From: Karstenula rhodostoma CBS 690.94
Lineage: Eukaryota > Ascomycota > Dothideomycetes > Pleosporales > Didymosphaeriaceae
Assembly: GCA_010093485.1 (NCBI GenBank)
Contig: MU001493.1
Span: 343,599-407,598, forward strand
DNA length: 64,000 nt
Direction of reading: 5' to 3'
In this document: piece by piece, positions 46,733-58,720 of the stretch
Layout: the number at the start of each line of letters is the position of its first letter
Position numbering within the stretch: the stretch's first letter is position 1
Made by a program: the position numbers and the translations under genes
The notes under the pieces: model-generated
Databases searched by the model: none
What the model was told of the DNA's origin: nothing
The model's input: only the letters and a program-made list of their open reading frames with translations

Positions 46733-48085
46733 ATGTCCCGCCAAAGTCTGGCGCCGCAGCGCAATCTGTCGCTTACCGAAGAATTGGAACGACTGGAGCA
46801 GTCAATCACCTTGACGCTGCAAGGTAAACAAACATTGCTTCCACCCCTCATGCACAACTGACAGGACTAGAAATCGACCACAATTTCAGCCGCGCACACC
46901 GAATCGTAACGTCAAACATACTCCCGATCGTAGAGCAGTATGGCAAACACTCTGAAGCAGTCTGGGAAGGATCAAAGGTACGGCTAGCATCTGCAAGGAA
47001 ACTCGCGGATGGATACTGACCCCTCCAGTTCTGGAAGACATTCTTCGAAGCCAGCGCAAACGTTTCCCTCTCTGGCTACGAAGCACCCGGCCCCGATGAC
47101 ACGACGACGCATGAAGACATGACGCAGCAGTCGCACATGTACGAGGACGAGACGGTAGAGGGCGACGATACGGTGACGGGCGCAGCTACAACACCGCAGC
47201 GACGGCCTTCTTCGCAAGCAGATATGGAAGACAGCTCGGAGCTCGAATCGCCTTCGCTCGCACACGCGCACAGTACCCCACGAGCGCCGAACATGGGCGC
47301 AGAGCAGCCCCAATTCGCCGACTTCTCTTCTCCATATGAGAACCTGAGGCGTGAAGTGCTGGGGGCTCGAACACCTAGGCTTGAACCTACAACGCCTGGC
47401 AGGGCGGACGCTTTGCCAGACATGACGGGACAATTCGACTCTTCGCCCTTCGTTGCTCCGACGCCAGGGAAGAGGGCACCCGCAGACCAAGGCCCACTTC
47501 TGCACCATGTGCTCGACAAGACGTACCGCATCCAAGCAACGCCACTCATCAGTCCTCGCAAATACAAGCCGACAGGTGCTTTCACGCCCTTGACTGCTCG
47601 CCGAGGTGCGCCAACGCCTCGCGAGAAGACAAGCGCACTGCCTGACTGGGCTGACGATTCATCTCCGCCATCCTCGCCGGCACCACAGTTGCGCGCCGAC
47701 ATATTTTCGCCGATGAAGACTCCGCGCACGCCTGGTGTGAGCGTGCAGACACCTGGCAAAGGGAAGCAGGCCTTCAGCGTCACGAAGACGGGAGGCAACG
47801 TCTTCGACAGCGACAGCGACGACGATGATTTGGACTTCTCTCCACCGAAGACAGTCCAATTCCATGTCCCGCAGAGCAAGTTGTATCAGACTCCTGGTGA
47901 GTGCAACTCGTGTATCCAGAGATAGCGCATAAGCTGACATTTCCACAGCCCGAGAAGCCAGTAGACGCATCGTAGAGGATCTGCTGTTGACAGCTGGAGG
48001 CGATATCACGGATTCGACGGGCGGGATGGACGAGGACAGCCCTAGTGTAGTTCGGCGGCGGGCTGATCTGGATGATTCCTTTTAG
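46733..48085 (+). CDS. ASK1: DASH complex subunit Ask1
   Basis: Four exons (46733-46823, 46871-46977, 47029-47896, 47949-48085) give 400 residues. The conserved N-terminal domain is LSLTEELERLEQSITLTLQE, then IDHNFSRAHRIVTSNILPIV, EQYGKHSEAVWEGSKFWKTF and FEASANVSLSGYE. This is diagnostic of Ask1, a member of the fungus-specific DASH/Dam1 ring that links kinetochores to microtubules. The long disordered tail carries many Ser/Thr-Pro sites, several followed by Lys or Arg (FSPMKTPRTPG, APTPGKR, SPRKYK). This fits known Cdk1 control of the family. A last helix AREASRRIVEDLLLTAGGDI precedes the end at DDSF. Introns are 47-52 bp. Confidence 0.93.
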
Positions 48086-48390
48086 ATGCCCATTATACCC
48101 CTGCAAAGCGAGCGGTGTATAACACCCATTTTCTGATACCATAATTCAATAAGCCTTTTCAAAATACATGCACTCAGCATTCAATGTTCGTGTCTTGGTA
48201 CAGGCATGTGAATGTACACATGCGGCTCTCCTGCCCATGTCCAATCGGACGAAGTGTAGCGCCACACCTAATGGAGCTAGTGGTCATTCATGGAGAGCTT
48301 CCATGCTCCGTCATCCCCAGTCCATGCTAGGCTCCCCTTTCACTACCCCAGCTTTGCGCTTCCCCTCGTTCTTTTTTACATTCTGCCGCG
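48086..48390. other. Intergenic, no gene recognised
   Basis: This short interval holds the ASK1 3' end and the LSB6 promoter. The last 80 bp before 48391 are pyrimidine-rich. Confidence 0.5.
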
Positions 48391-50736
48391 ATGCCTCGAA
48401 GCCGGAGGCCTCCGACCTCCGGTTATGCTCGGATTGCGCAAGCTGAGGAGGAAGAGGACTCGCATGATGATTCCGAGGACGAGCGCAACCTCGCCAGCTC
48501 CTACGCTCCCATACAACCGCGAAAAGAACGCATGCGCATGCCACAGTCGGGCGACGCATCGCCGAATCTACGAAAAACCACGTCTGGGCGCCGGCAACGA
48601 ACCAATTCGGGGGTGGACATCAAAGCTATAAACGCGCGGTTGGAACGCTGGGCGGACGAGATTGCACAGAAGTTCAAGATCAAGAAGCACAAAGACACGC
48701 CAGATGACGAACCGCTCGAGATCCACCACTCGGTATTCCAAGCACCGGATTGGGTACGCCCGGCCACGGCAGAGACACTCACGTTCGACTACGAGGGCTC
48801 TCCGGATCGTATAACGAAGCTGCAGTTCGAGGAAATTGTGGAAAGCGTGCAGGTGGCCATCGAACAGGGCATACATCCGAAGTTGATCACCCAGGGCAGC
48901 TCCGGCAGCTACTTCGCACGCACCTCGCAGGGCAAGGTCGTAGGCGTGTTTAAGCCAAAGGACGAGGAGCCGTACGCGTCGCGAAACCCGAAATGGACCA
49001 AGTGGATACATCGAAATCTTTTCCCCTTCTTCTTCGGGCGGGCATGTTTGATTCCCAACTTAAGCTACATCTCCGAAGCTGCCGCCTACGTCCTAGACTG
49101 CCAACTGCGCACGAACCTCGTACCGTACACCGAAGTTGTTTCGCTCTCTTCCAAGGCTTTCCATTATGACTTCTGGGACCGGAGAGCATATTACAGAAAA
49201 AAAACACCGTTTCCGGAGAAAGCGGGCAGTTTTCAGGTGTTCTTGAAGGGTTTCAAGGACGCGAACATTTTTTTGAAGGAACACCCTTGGCCTGACCAGA
49301 ACAATGCAAGCCTCAATAATGCGCGAATGAAGAAGAAGCGGAGATGGGCGGAAGAGTGCAGACCCAGCGGGCCGCAGTCGGACGACGAAGACGAGGAAGA
49401 GTCACGATCATATACACCGGAGCTGCAGCAAAGGAGAGGCTTTTGGACTGAGGGCTTGCAGCAGTCTTTCCGGGAACAACTGGAGAAACTGGTTATCTTG
49501 GATTACATCATGCGCAACACTGACAGAGGACTGGACAATTGGATGATTCGGATCGATCAGAAGACTCAAGAGGCAAGCATTGTCGCAGAACCGCCCAAGA
49601 CAAATGGCCACTTGGATGTGGACGAGGAGGCTATGCCTAGCAACTACACGAGGCAATCCATGTCTGAAGCAGATCCGTACGGTCGCCGGGAGCCCATGAA
49701 AGCAACAAGCAGATCAACTACGCCTATGGCCAGCGGTCCAACGCCAGCGATAACGATCGGTGCAATCGACAACAGTCTATCATGGCCGTGGAAGCACCCT
49801 GATGCAGTAGGTGGTTCGCAGTGTTAGACACGAACGTCAAGCTAATGGTGAACACAGTGGCGAAGTTACCCGTTCGGTTGGCTGTTCTTGCCGGTGTCAC
49901 TCATCGGAAAGCCGTTCTCTGAAGCGACACGGCGCCATTTCCTCCCTCTGCTGACCTCCAAGCTGTGGTGGGCTGAGACGCAAGCAGCCCTGCGCAAGTG
50001 CTTCACGCAAGACGAGGATTTCAAAGAGCGCATGTACGCGAAACAGATCGCAGTGATGAAGGGCCAGGCCTGGAACGTCGTAGAAACGCTGAAGGAGCCC
50101 GATCATGGCCCGTTGGAACTGACACGGAGAGCGCGCGTTTGTGTGTGGGACGACTTGGTTGAGATACCCATCGCCGTTCCGCTCCGCGAACCCTCTGCAG
50201 AAATGCGCCGCAAAACTCAGCCCAAGAGGCGAAGTGTGGCCGAGCAAGAGGAAATGGACATTACGGCGCTGTCTACACCGCCGCAAAATCCGCAACCCGA
50301 TCTGCTGATAAACTCGCCGCCTATGGAGCTGGCAAGCGAGAACCGATTCAACCTTTCCCGCGGATCTAGTTCGATGGATGTGCGGCGACAGCAGCCAGGC
50401 CATTCCGAGGTCGCTGGTTCTCCTTCCCAGGCAGTGACGTGGAATTCTCGTCTGGAGGCAGTATCGGCGTCTATGCCAACGGACGAACGACCCTCACAAA
50501 GATCGCGGATGAGTTACGATGCACCCCGACAACGCGATCAAGACTTACGGAGACATGACCGTAGGCTGTCGCTCTCGTCGCGGCGCGGACACAGCGGGCT
50601 GTTCGCGGGCGACGAAGACGACGAGGGAGACCTCGGCTACGCAGCAAATGAGGACCTGGACGGAAACCGCAAGCGCGTCATTGTTGAGCGGCTGGAGATG
50701 GTCAAGGCGAAGAACCCCGTGTTCACGTGGTGTTGA
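48391..50736 (+). CDS. LSB6: Type II phosphatidylinositol 4-kinase
   Basis: Two exons (48391-49806, 49858-50736) give 764 residues. The kinase core contains the nucleotide loop QGSSGSYFARTSQGKVVGVF, then KPKDEEPYASRNPKWTKW, the membrane-facing GRACLIPNLSYISEAAAYVL and the catalytic LDYIMRNTDRGLDNWMIR. It resumes after the intron with YPFGWLFLPVSLIGKPFS. These are the signatures of yeast Lsb6 and animal PI4KII enzymes, which make PI4P on endosomal and vacuolar membranes. The N-terminus is acidic and basic in turn. A charged insert (KKKRRWAEE, DDEDEEES) interrupts the kinase domain. A disordered C-terminal tail of about 200 residues follows. The 51-bp intron joins in phase 0. Confidence 0.94.
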
Positions 50737-51684
50737 TGTACGATTTCTCAACCAAGAGGGCACGAATCTTTATGTGTACGGCACCTGATCTTAGAGGATA
50801 TCTAGAGGTACAGAAGATTTGCATTGGGCGGCGTTGCTTTTCTGCATCTGCATGGGCGCAGTCGGTTGCATGTGTGGCGTTTTGCCCTTGGTCGCTTGGC
50901 CATCCATGTGTAGTAATAAAGACGCTGGACCCCCACGATCCTCTGTTGCACAGCATGCCTCGATGGCTGGATGTTGCACTGTGCTCATAGCTCCCCTACG
51001 GACAGACCGTTGCACGGTATCCAGATGAGTCATTTGACCCGATCATCTCTCGTATGCTGATCAATATTGCATATCTAATGAATTGCCAAAAGTGCAGCTC
51101 TTGAAGGGTCATCTGACCATGGTAGACGTCGCACGGACCGTACTAGCCACGGGTGGCGCTGGGAAAATCGCTGACCTCGACATCTGTGTCAAAGGAAGGC
51201 AGCAATCTTCCCATCGGCACCCGCCTTGTCGCATTGCGACCTGATTATCTCCTCGAGGGAACGTGTACGACCTGGCATGTTGATGGTTATCGCCCGAGGC
51301 CTGTCGCGTCGCTATCTTCGGCGCCCGCCTCTTCTCGCTCGCCCACCTGACTTGTACTTTTGATAGACCGCGGGAACGGCACTTGCCGCCGCCGCCGCAG
51401 CGCGCGCTGCAATCCTTGCCGGTAAAGGCTTTCGACACTCGAACCCCCTTTATTCTGGAAAGTTCTGGAGATTCAACCTGAACCTGAAATCTGGTTCAAG
51501 ATCCACAGCATCACAGCGCGTGGATCAAAGCGTCCCGGGGTCAAGGCTTGGCGGCTACATGCGCCATTAACCAACCTCAACCCTCGCCGCCGTTGCTCGT
51601 GGAGCGGGAGACCCGTTCTCTTACTTTACGACCGACACCCAAATCTCACCTCGACTGTTGTAAAGTTGTGTACGGTATATAATC
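50737..51684. other. Intergenic, no gene recognised
   Basis: About 950 bp between two plus-strand genes. Only short domain-less frames are present. The last part is presumably the SNF2 gene promoter and leader. Confidence 0.5.
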
Positions 51685-54600
51685 ATGCACCCCGCCGCCT
51701 TACTCGACCCCAAGGGCGTGCGCCGTCGAGGTAACAACCCACACTTTTCTCATCCTTCTCTCCACCACAGGTCAAGCAACGACAAGTCAAGCAACATGTC
51801 GGAGCCTCAAGCGGTTTGGCCGCAGGAGGTTATGGCGTCATACGCGGGAGATGTGGACTACGTTTACCCACGTGGTCCCGACTACGACGAACAACAGTAC
51901 CCATACCCATATGTCTTCCAGCAGCCGCTAACGACAAACGATGAAGCAGCTGCACCTCAAGTACCATCTCCTTCTCCGGCACCGCCGTGTCAGCCGCAAC
52001 AATATGATCCTCGTGCACTTCTCAACCCCAAGTCGGCATCAAAACGCCCGGCAGCCGAACAAGAACCAGAGCGCGGCCGTGAGACCGGCAACGGTGAAAA
52101 AGTTTCTGGCCAAGTATCGTTGGTTGAGCGTTTGCACAACGTGCACGAACGTACCGCTTCACCTGCGAAGAAAGTCAAGACTGGAGACAACCATAAGAAG
52201 AAGATCCACTCACCAGCTAGCTTCAGCGCAGGAGCGCTGGACCTGAAGAATCCAAGCAACGGGCAAGCTCAAGCTCCACAGTCTAACCTCGCCATCGATC
52301 TCACAATGAGTAAGGACCTCCGCTTCGCACGGCTGTTGATGATACTTACTCGCTTGCAGGTGACGACGAAGATACCGAAGTCAAGGTCGTCCAGGACAAC
52401 AGCAACGAAATGATATGCATTGGTAAAGTCCGCTCTATTTACGTTCAAGCACATCAGGTGCCGTTTCCGGATCCTAAGAAGCATCAAGGCAACTACGGAC
52501 AGCAGAGCCGCATCAAGATCTCTTTCCGTCGTGCTGGCGGTGACAGAAACAACTCCGTGATCATGGCTGTCGATGCTACTGGCAGGGAATTTGGCAGGAT
52601 CGATCTCAAGACTGCGCCCTGTATCGCTCCGCTCATGGACAATGCGAAAGCGACGGGCATGATGTGGACGGCGTGGACGGACCCGCGGCGGAAGACGCAC
52701 AACGAGGGTCCCCCAGGGTCTCCTATGTCTGCTCTGCTGAGTATGACTTACCAACTGTACTGTCCCCGCAAGTTCGCATTCACCCTTGGAAATCATCTGG
52801 CCAAGTGTAAAGTATTCCTCGATGATCCGGTATTCGAGACAGATCGCTGCGACTACTTCAATCCGCAAACTAAAAATTGTTGGACCAAAGAAGCTGCTGC
52901 TCAACCTACGTTTGAAGCACCGCGTCCGAGCTACCCCGCATATGTCTTGCGATCGGTTGACGAGATTCGTACGGACGTACAAAACATGTTTGACACTATC
53001 GGCAACGTAGAAGAGTTACCGCTCAGGGAACCGTCCTCCACCGTTCAGACGCCGCTTTACAAGCACCAGAAGCAAGCGCTCCACTTCCTATGGGATAAGG
53101 AGCAGGTATGGGAGGGTGAAGAGGCTGATGCGCGAAAGGACTTGCTGTGGCAGCCAAAAGTTCGAGACAACGGACGCAAATACTACACCCACGTCATTAC
53201 TGGCGAAGAATCACCCGTCCGACCTCTGAACTGCCGAGGGGGCATCCTGGCCGACGAGATGGGTCTTGGAAAAACGCTTAGTATCCTGTCTCTGGTCGCC
53301 GATGATGACTCCCGGAAAGCTGCGGCCATATTCGAACAGAAGAAGCCTGTCGTGAACCCGAACGTCGCAGTTCACCCGATCATCAACTCACGCGGCACCC
53401 TACTCGTGTGCCCTCTTAGTACCATGTACAACTGGAAGGAACAGTTAGAACGCCATTTTCCAGCCGGTCGAGGCCTCAAGTGGATCAATTACCATGGCAA
53501 GTCTCGCTCATTGTACTCGCCCCAGGAGCTGGCCGACCATGACCTCGTCATCACCACCTACAACATGATCGCGGCAGACTACGTAGATAAGTCTGTACCT
53601 CTCCCTAGGGTGAACTGGTTTCGCATTGTATTAGACGAAGCACATGCGATTCGAAACATCAACACCAAGCAATCCCTCGCCGCTTGCACGTTGCCAGGTC
53701 AGCGAAGGTGGGCCGTAACTGGTACACCTGTCCAGAACCGACTTGATGTAAGTGCACAGAATATCACTACTTGGTGAAATCGATACTAACGCTCTATAGG
53801 ATCTCGGAGCCCTGTTCCGTTTCATCAAGCTGCACCCGTTTGAGAATACGAGCGGCTTCAACCAGTGGATCATGTCTCCTTTCAAGAACGCAGACCCAGA
53901 CGTCGTCCCTCGATTGCAACTTCTCGTCAGCTCTGTCACCATCCGACGCGTCAAGGACAAGGTCCTGGAGATTGAGCTGCCCTCTCGCACTGATCAAGTT
54001 GTCAGGCTAAAGTTCTCCCACGACGAGCAGAAGCTGCACGATTGGTTCGAGCAAGACTCGGCTCGGAAAGTCCAAGCTGTCACTTCCGGCGATAAGATGG
54101 GCGGCAAATCTTATGCTCGTATCCTCACTGCAATTACTAACCTCCGTCTTATCTGTGCACACGGTCGCGACCTTCTCAATGAGGAGGCCTTGAAACTGAC
54201 TGATGGCATGACCTACGACAACCCCATGGAGATTGCCGATGACGATAACGTCGATGCAGCAACCATAAACCGGCATCAAGCGTACGACATGCTTGAGCTA
54301 TTCCGCCAAATGGACAACGACGAGTGCGCCTATCCCGACTGCCGGACCAAGCTTGCATCTCAAGATGCTGACGAGTATGAGGAGGACGACACTAAGGCTG
54401 ACATCGCTGGCTGCATGACATCGTGTTACCACATGGTGTGTGCGAAGCACACTCGAGCTCTTCGCCAAGAACTTCAAAAGACTACGCAGGAAGGACTTTG
54501 CTCGTGTCCTTTCTGCGATGCCCGGATCACTCCAATTCTGTTCGAGCTTAGAAAATCGGACTACTCAGCATATATGCAAGAGCAGGAGCGCTTGAAGCGA

Positions 54601-55235
54601 GATCCTAAGCTGTCGAAGAAGATTGGTGCATACAACGGACCTTCATCGAAGACGAAGGCGCTGCTGGAGGATCTGGCCGAGCACCGGGTTTGGACCGAGG
54701 CCAATCCTACGGAACCTCCCATCAAGAGGTAAGTTTTCTGGGTGCCATCTCAAGTAGAAGCTAACAAGACAACAGCGTCGTCTTCTCAACCTGGACCACG
54801 CACCTCGACCTCATCGAGATCGCTCTCTCCAGAAACAACCACAAATATGTCCGCCTCGACGGCCGCATGCCCCGCGAAGCGCGCAACCGCTCCCTCGAAG
54901 CCTTTGACAAAGACGACTCTGTCACCATCATACTCGTTTCCATCGGCGCCGGTGGCCTCGGCCTCAACCTCACCAAAGCGAACAATGCGTTCGTCATGGA
55001 GCCGCAGTTCAATCCCGCCGCCGAGGCGCAAGCCGTCGACCGTGTGCACCGCTTGGGCCAAACACGTCCTGTCACCATCAAGCGGTTCATCATGGAGGGC
55101 AGCTTCGAGGAGAAGATGCTGGATCTGCAGCGGAAGAAGAAGGATCTGGCGAACCTGGCGATGGCGCGGGAGAAGAGCACCAAGGAGCAGGCGGCGAAGC
55201 AGAGGCTTGAGGATCTGAGGTCGCTGTTTAGGTAA
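51685..55235 (+). CDS. SNF2-family ATPase with RING-like insert, Rad5/HLTF-like
   Basis: Four exons (51685-52309, 52360-53747, 53800-54728, 54776-55235) give 1133 residues. Walker A DEMGLGKTLSILSL is near residue 508, the Walker B box DEAHAIRN near 633 and the motif GTPVQNRL near 665. The second RecA lobe has VVFSTWTTHLDLIE, DGRMPREARN, SIGAGGLGLNL and QAVDRVHRLGQTRPV. Between the lobes lies a Cys/His cluster (CAYPDC, then SCYHMVCAKH and CSCPFC) that looks like a diverged RING finger. The order SNF2-N, RING, helicase-C is that of Rad5, Rad16 and HLTF, which act in DNA damage tolerance. Two similar segments, HPAALLDPKG and YDPRALLNPKS, occur near the N-terminus. An alternative start is the Met at 51798. 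Confidence 0.88.
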
Positions 55236-56605
55236 GGCGGTCCTTTTGCTTGGCTACCACGACAGAAACTTGGGCAGCACATGCGCTTCCGAGCGTGGTA
55301 TTGGGAATGGAGTTTGGGATTGCATAGCGCGGAGTGGAGCGGGTAGGCAGCACGGCCATTCTCGTTCATCAAGGCGTTTCACGGGCGCGCACGTACGTGT
55401 GTAATATCTACCTACCTACCTACATATTTTCTTGCGTTTGAGCTTGTGCCGTACGGCAGGATATCATAGATCATCCTTTTCGATATCTCAATGGGATTTC
55501 ACGAGGCTTTCTTCAAGTTCCACCGCTATCTACTGATTGCATCTCGTCCCCTATACTTAGCAGCGCAATATTCAACACTTACACAGGTTCCGCAACTCGT
55601 CTATATACCACACACGCCTTCTTCCCCATCTTGCAACCGCTTCAAGTAGGAAGAGAAGGAAGTGCCGCACCGCGCTGCCTCTCCACGGAAAAGGCCTAAT
55701 AGCTACATCCACCCCCTCCCTCCCTCCAGCAATCGCGTGCCTAAGAGAACCCTGCCTGGGTCTTGCGCGCACCGCGGGGAGCTTAACGGACGTCACTCAG
55801 TCTGGTGCCGTTGTTGGACACTTCCGGTCGTTCTGTAGGTAGACCAAAGTTCCGAACAACGACGCAGTGGGGAAGCCATCGATTCTCCCACGCACCCAGG
55901 TGAAGAGGGAGGCGGGGATGGAGTCGACGCCGTTTGCCTACTCCGCTGTAGTGTACTCCCATGCCTTTCCTCTCCTCTCCTCTCTTCTCTTCTCTTCTCT
56001 TTTCTTCGACAACGCAGCTCAGCTCAATCCGACGGGTACCTATCTACCCACCTACCTACCTACACCCAAAAGAGAAGAAAAGAGAAAGGAAAAACAGCAA
56101 ATGTCGCGGCTGTCCGTATACTATCCAGCGCAGTCAGTAGGGGGGTCCGGCTGGCTCAACGAACGAACAAACGAACAAACGGCTGTTCTGCTCGGACGTG
56201 CGGAACCGGGTATGCTAACCCAGCATAGGCTGATGCGATGCAATGACCGAGGTCACGCCGTCCGACCACGAGAATCCTTCGAAATAAACACTTCGCGAAA
56301 CACAATCGTTGCTCGAAGAGGCATGTTGCCGTGGTCGCACCGGACCTGCGTGTTGCCTAAGATGCTGGGGTTTTGGTTACATTCAAGAGGGATGGATCGT
56401 GCGAGCGAAGAACAAAGAGCGAGGAACGACGAAAGCAGAGCGCATCTATGCGACCAAAGCATCGACAGGTTAAAAAATTCTTTTCGCTACATTAAAGTCA
56501 TTGTGAATACATCTCTAACCAGCCCCAGATCTAATCCCAACGCCCAAGAGACCGGGTCCCCAGAGCCAGCCCTAAGCCGGCCCCCCACCAGCACAAGCCC
56601 AGCGC
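55236..56605. other. Intergenic between convergent genes, simple repeats
   Basis: The SNF2 gene and the MFS transporter gene converge here. The interval contains TACC tetranucleotide runs, a pyrimidine tract at about 55970-56008 and an AACG/AACA-type run near 56158-56180. Open frames such as 55867-56622 run straight through these repeats and are not supported. Confidence 0.5.
55409..55422. repeat. Short TACC tetranucleotide repeat
   Basis: About three and a half copies of ctac. A second imperfect TACC run lies at about 56041-56063, some 630 bp downstream in the same intergenic interval. Confidence 0.7.
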
Positions 56606-58266
56606 CTACGTGGTGTAGATAAAGTCGGGGCGGACGTCGCCGAGATCCCTGATCTCCTGCTCGCTCTTTCCTTCGACCCAGTGGTCGCGCCGGCCCGTCT
56701 TGCGCAGGTGGTTCTCGCGCTTCAGCAGGATGTGCGTGATGACGGAGCCGCCAAAGAGACACACGAACATGTAGCCGAGCACGGTGCCGTGGCCCGTCCA
56801 GTACCGTGGCTTCTGCGGCGACATGTAGATGTTCGAGGAGACGACTCCGTTCATGTTACCCCAGCCGACGACTATGCCGACCATGACACCGCGCTTGAGC
56901 GAGCCCTCGACGTTGTTGGACGCCCAGGTTAGGGTGTTGGGGACGGTGGGATAAATACCAGCAGCGCCAAGGAAAGTCCCGGCGTACTGGATGTGGGGAT
57001 TCTTGCTGGAAAGCAACATGGCGAATCCGACGCAGCCCATCAACGAGACGACCATGTTGGCGTAGCCACGGAATTTGGTGCGGTCGGCGAACCATCCCAC
57101 GAATACAGTCATGGCGGCAGCAACGGCATACGGCGGCACGGACATGAGCTGCAGGTGGGTTCCCTTGTAGCCCATACCGTCTTGGAGAATGGTCGGCAAG
57201 AAGAGCGAGAACGAGTACAGCGGGCAAAGGCAGCCCATGTACTGCAGGGCGTAGACCCACGTCTTCCAGTCCTTGATAGCCTGGAAAACATACTTGCGGT
57301 TGATCTTCTCGGACTCGGCACGCGTCTGGTTGTCAGCGCTGAGACGGCGCTGAGCACGCAGTCTCTCATCGGGAGTGAGGAAACTCGCAGTGTCGGGAAA
57401 GTTGAAGACCATCTTCCAGCAGAAGCAACCGACAAAGACGGTCATGAGGCCCTCGAGGATGACTGCCAAGCATTAGATGGTTCGGAGACCGTTGTTGGGA
57501 ATTACACACAAATCCAGCGCCATCCTTCGTATCCACCAACACCTTCCATCTGGATGATGGCGGCGGCAAGGAGACCACCGAAAGAGCCAGCCAAGGCAGC
57601 CGCAGAGAAGAAGAGGGCAGCACGGAAACCGAGCTCTTGGCGCTTGTACCAGCAACTTTGCGGGGTTAGTAGTGATTAATGTCTGGTGCAGGGTCGCTTA
57701 CGAGAGGTAGTAGTTGACACCGGGGAACAGACCCGCCTCGGTCAGACCAAGGAACCAGCGGCACGCAAGGAGTCCGGCCTGGTTTTCGACGCAGCCCATG
57801 ACGGTCATGATGATTCCCCAGGCGATGATGATGGAAGAGAAGAAGACGCGGGGCGAGTAGCGCTTGAGGAGGATGTTGGTGACTGGCTCAGCGCCGGCGT
57901 ACGAGATGAAGAAGATGGTCAGGGCATTGTTGTAGTCACGGCCGGCCATGCCAATGCCCTTCTCGAGCTTCGCCGTCTTCGCATTTCCAATGTTGGTGCG
58001 GTCCAAGAACGACAAGAGATACAAGAGCGAAAGCCAGGGGACTAGCCACAGATCAATCTTTCGCACCAGGGCCTTGTCCTGGGGGTATGTTAGAAGACGA
58101 GTGCAAGAAGAGAATGAGGATGTCGTACAAGGCGGGCGCGCTCCTCGTCGGTCTTGCCAGCATCGGGGTCGGGCAGCTCGTCGTGGAACTCAGCGGGTGA
58201 GCTGGAGCCGCTCTCGAGCGAGACGACGTGCGACTTCTCGTTGACGGGGTCTGGTTGAGCGGCCAT
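56606..58266 (-). CDS. MFS transporter, allantoate permease-like (ACS family)
   Basis: Four exons (58266-58129, 58078-57702, 57655-57510, 57462-56606) give 505 residues. After a polar N-terminal tail, the first membrane block is VRKIDLWLVPWLSLLYLLSF, then LDRTNIGNAK, the ACS/Dal5 signature. It is followed by RWFLGLTEAGLFPGVNYYLS, a CWYKRQELGFRAALFFSAAA segment spanning intron 2 to exon 3, and SFGGLLAAAI. Hydrophobic segments are consistent with 12 membrane spans. Relatives include Dal5 (allantoate), Tna1 (nicotinate) and many organic-anion permeases of the plasma membrane; the substrate cannot be told from sequence. The C-terminus ends DVRPDFIYTT. No catabolic partner gene is adjacent. Confidence 0.9.
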
Positions 58267-58463
58267 GGTGAGGATTGTGGTCAACGTGCGAGCGACAGCT
58301 GTCGAGGTTGTGACGGAAGGGAGGCAGGCCGGGGTATTATACTCAGCAAGCAACAACAACGGCCTCGGACCGGGATTGCTTAGCGGCAGAACCCCATGGG
58401 GACGGTTGGATGGGACGAGCCTCTGGTGGCAGGTGGTTGCTTGGCTCGCGGCGGCCTTTTGGT

Positions 58464-58499
58464 GGCTGCTCTGGCTGCTCTGGCTGCTCTGGCTGCTCT
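58464..58499. repeat. Minisatellite, 4 x GGCTGCTCT
   Basis: Four perfect copies of the 9-mer GGCTGCTCT lie 200 bp upstream of the MFS transporter start codon, in its likely promoter. Confidence 0.88.
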
Positions 58500-58668
58500 G
58501 GCGTCCGGGAACGGGGAGCACATTGCAGATTGCTCGGACAGTCACCCCTGGGGCGCCAGCAACCAGCAACGACAAGTCTTTCGGGAAGGCGCCGTGCAAC
58601 GTTGCTTCTGGATGGAAGCTGTCGCGCCTGCCAGATCCTGTGCCCGGCCCACGTCACGCCCAGACAGA

Positions 58669-58670
<2 letters not shown>

Positions 58671-58713
<43 letters not shown>
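58671..58713. repeat. (CT)n microsatellite
   Basis: About 21 uninterrupted CT dinucleotides. It lies about 400 bp upstream of the MFS transporter start; on that gene's strand it reads (AG)n. Confidence 0.95.
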
Positions 58714-58720
<7 letters not shown>

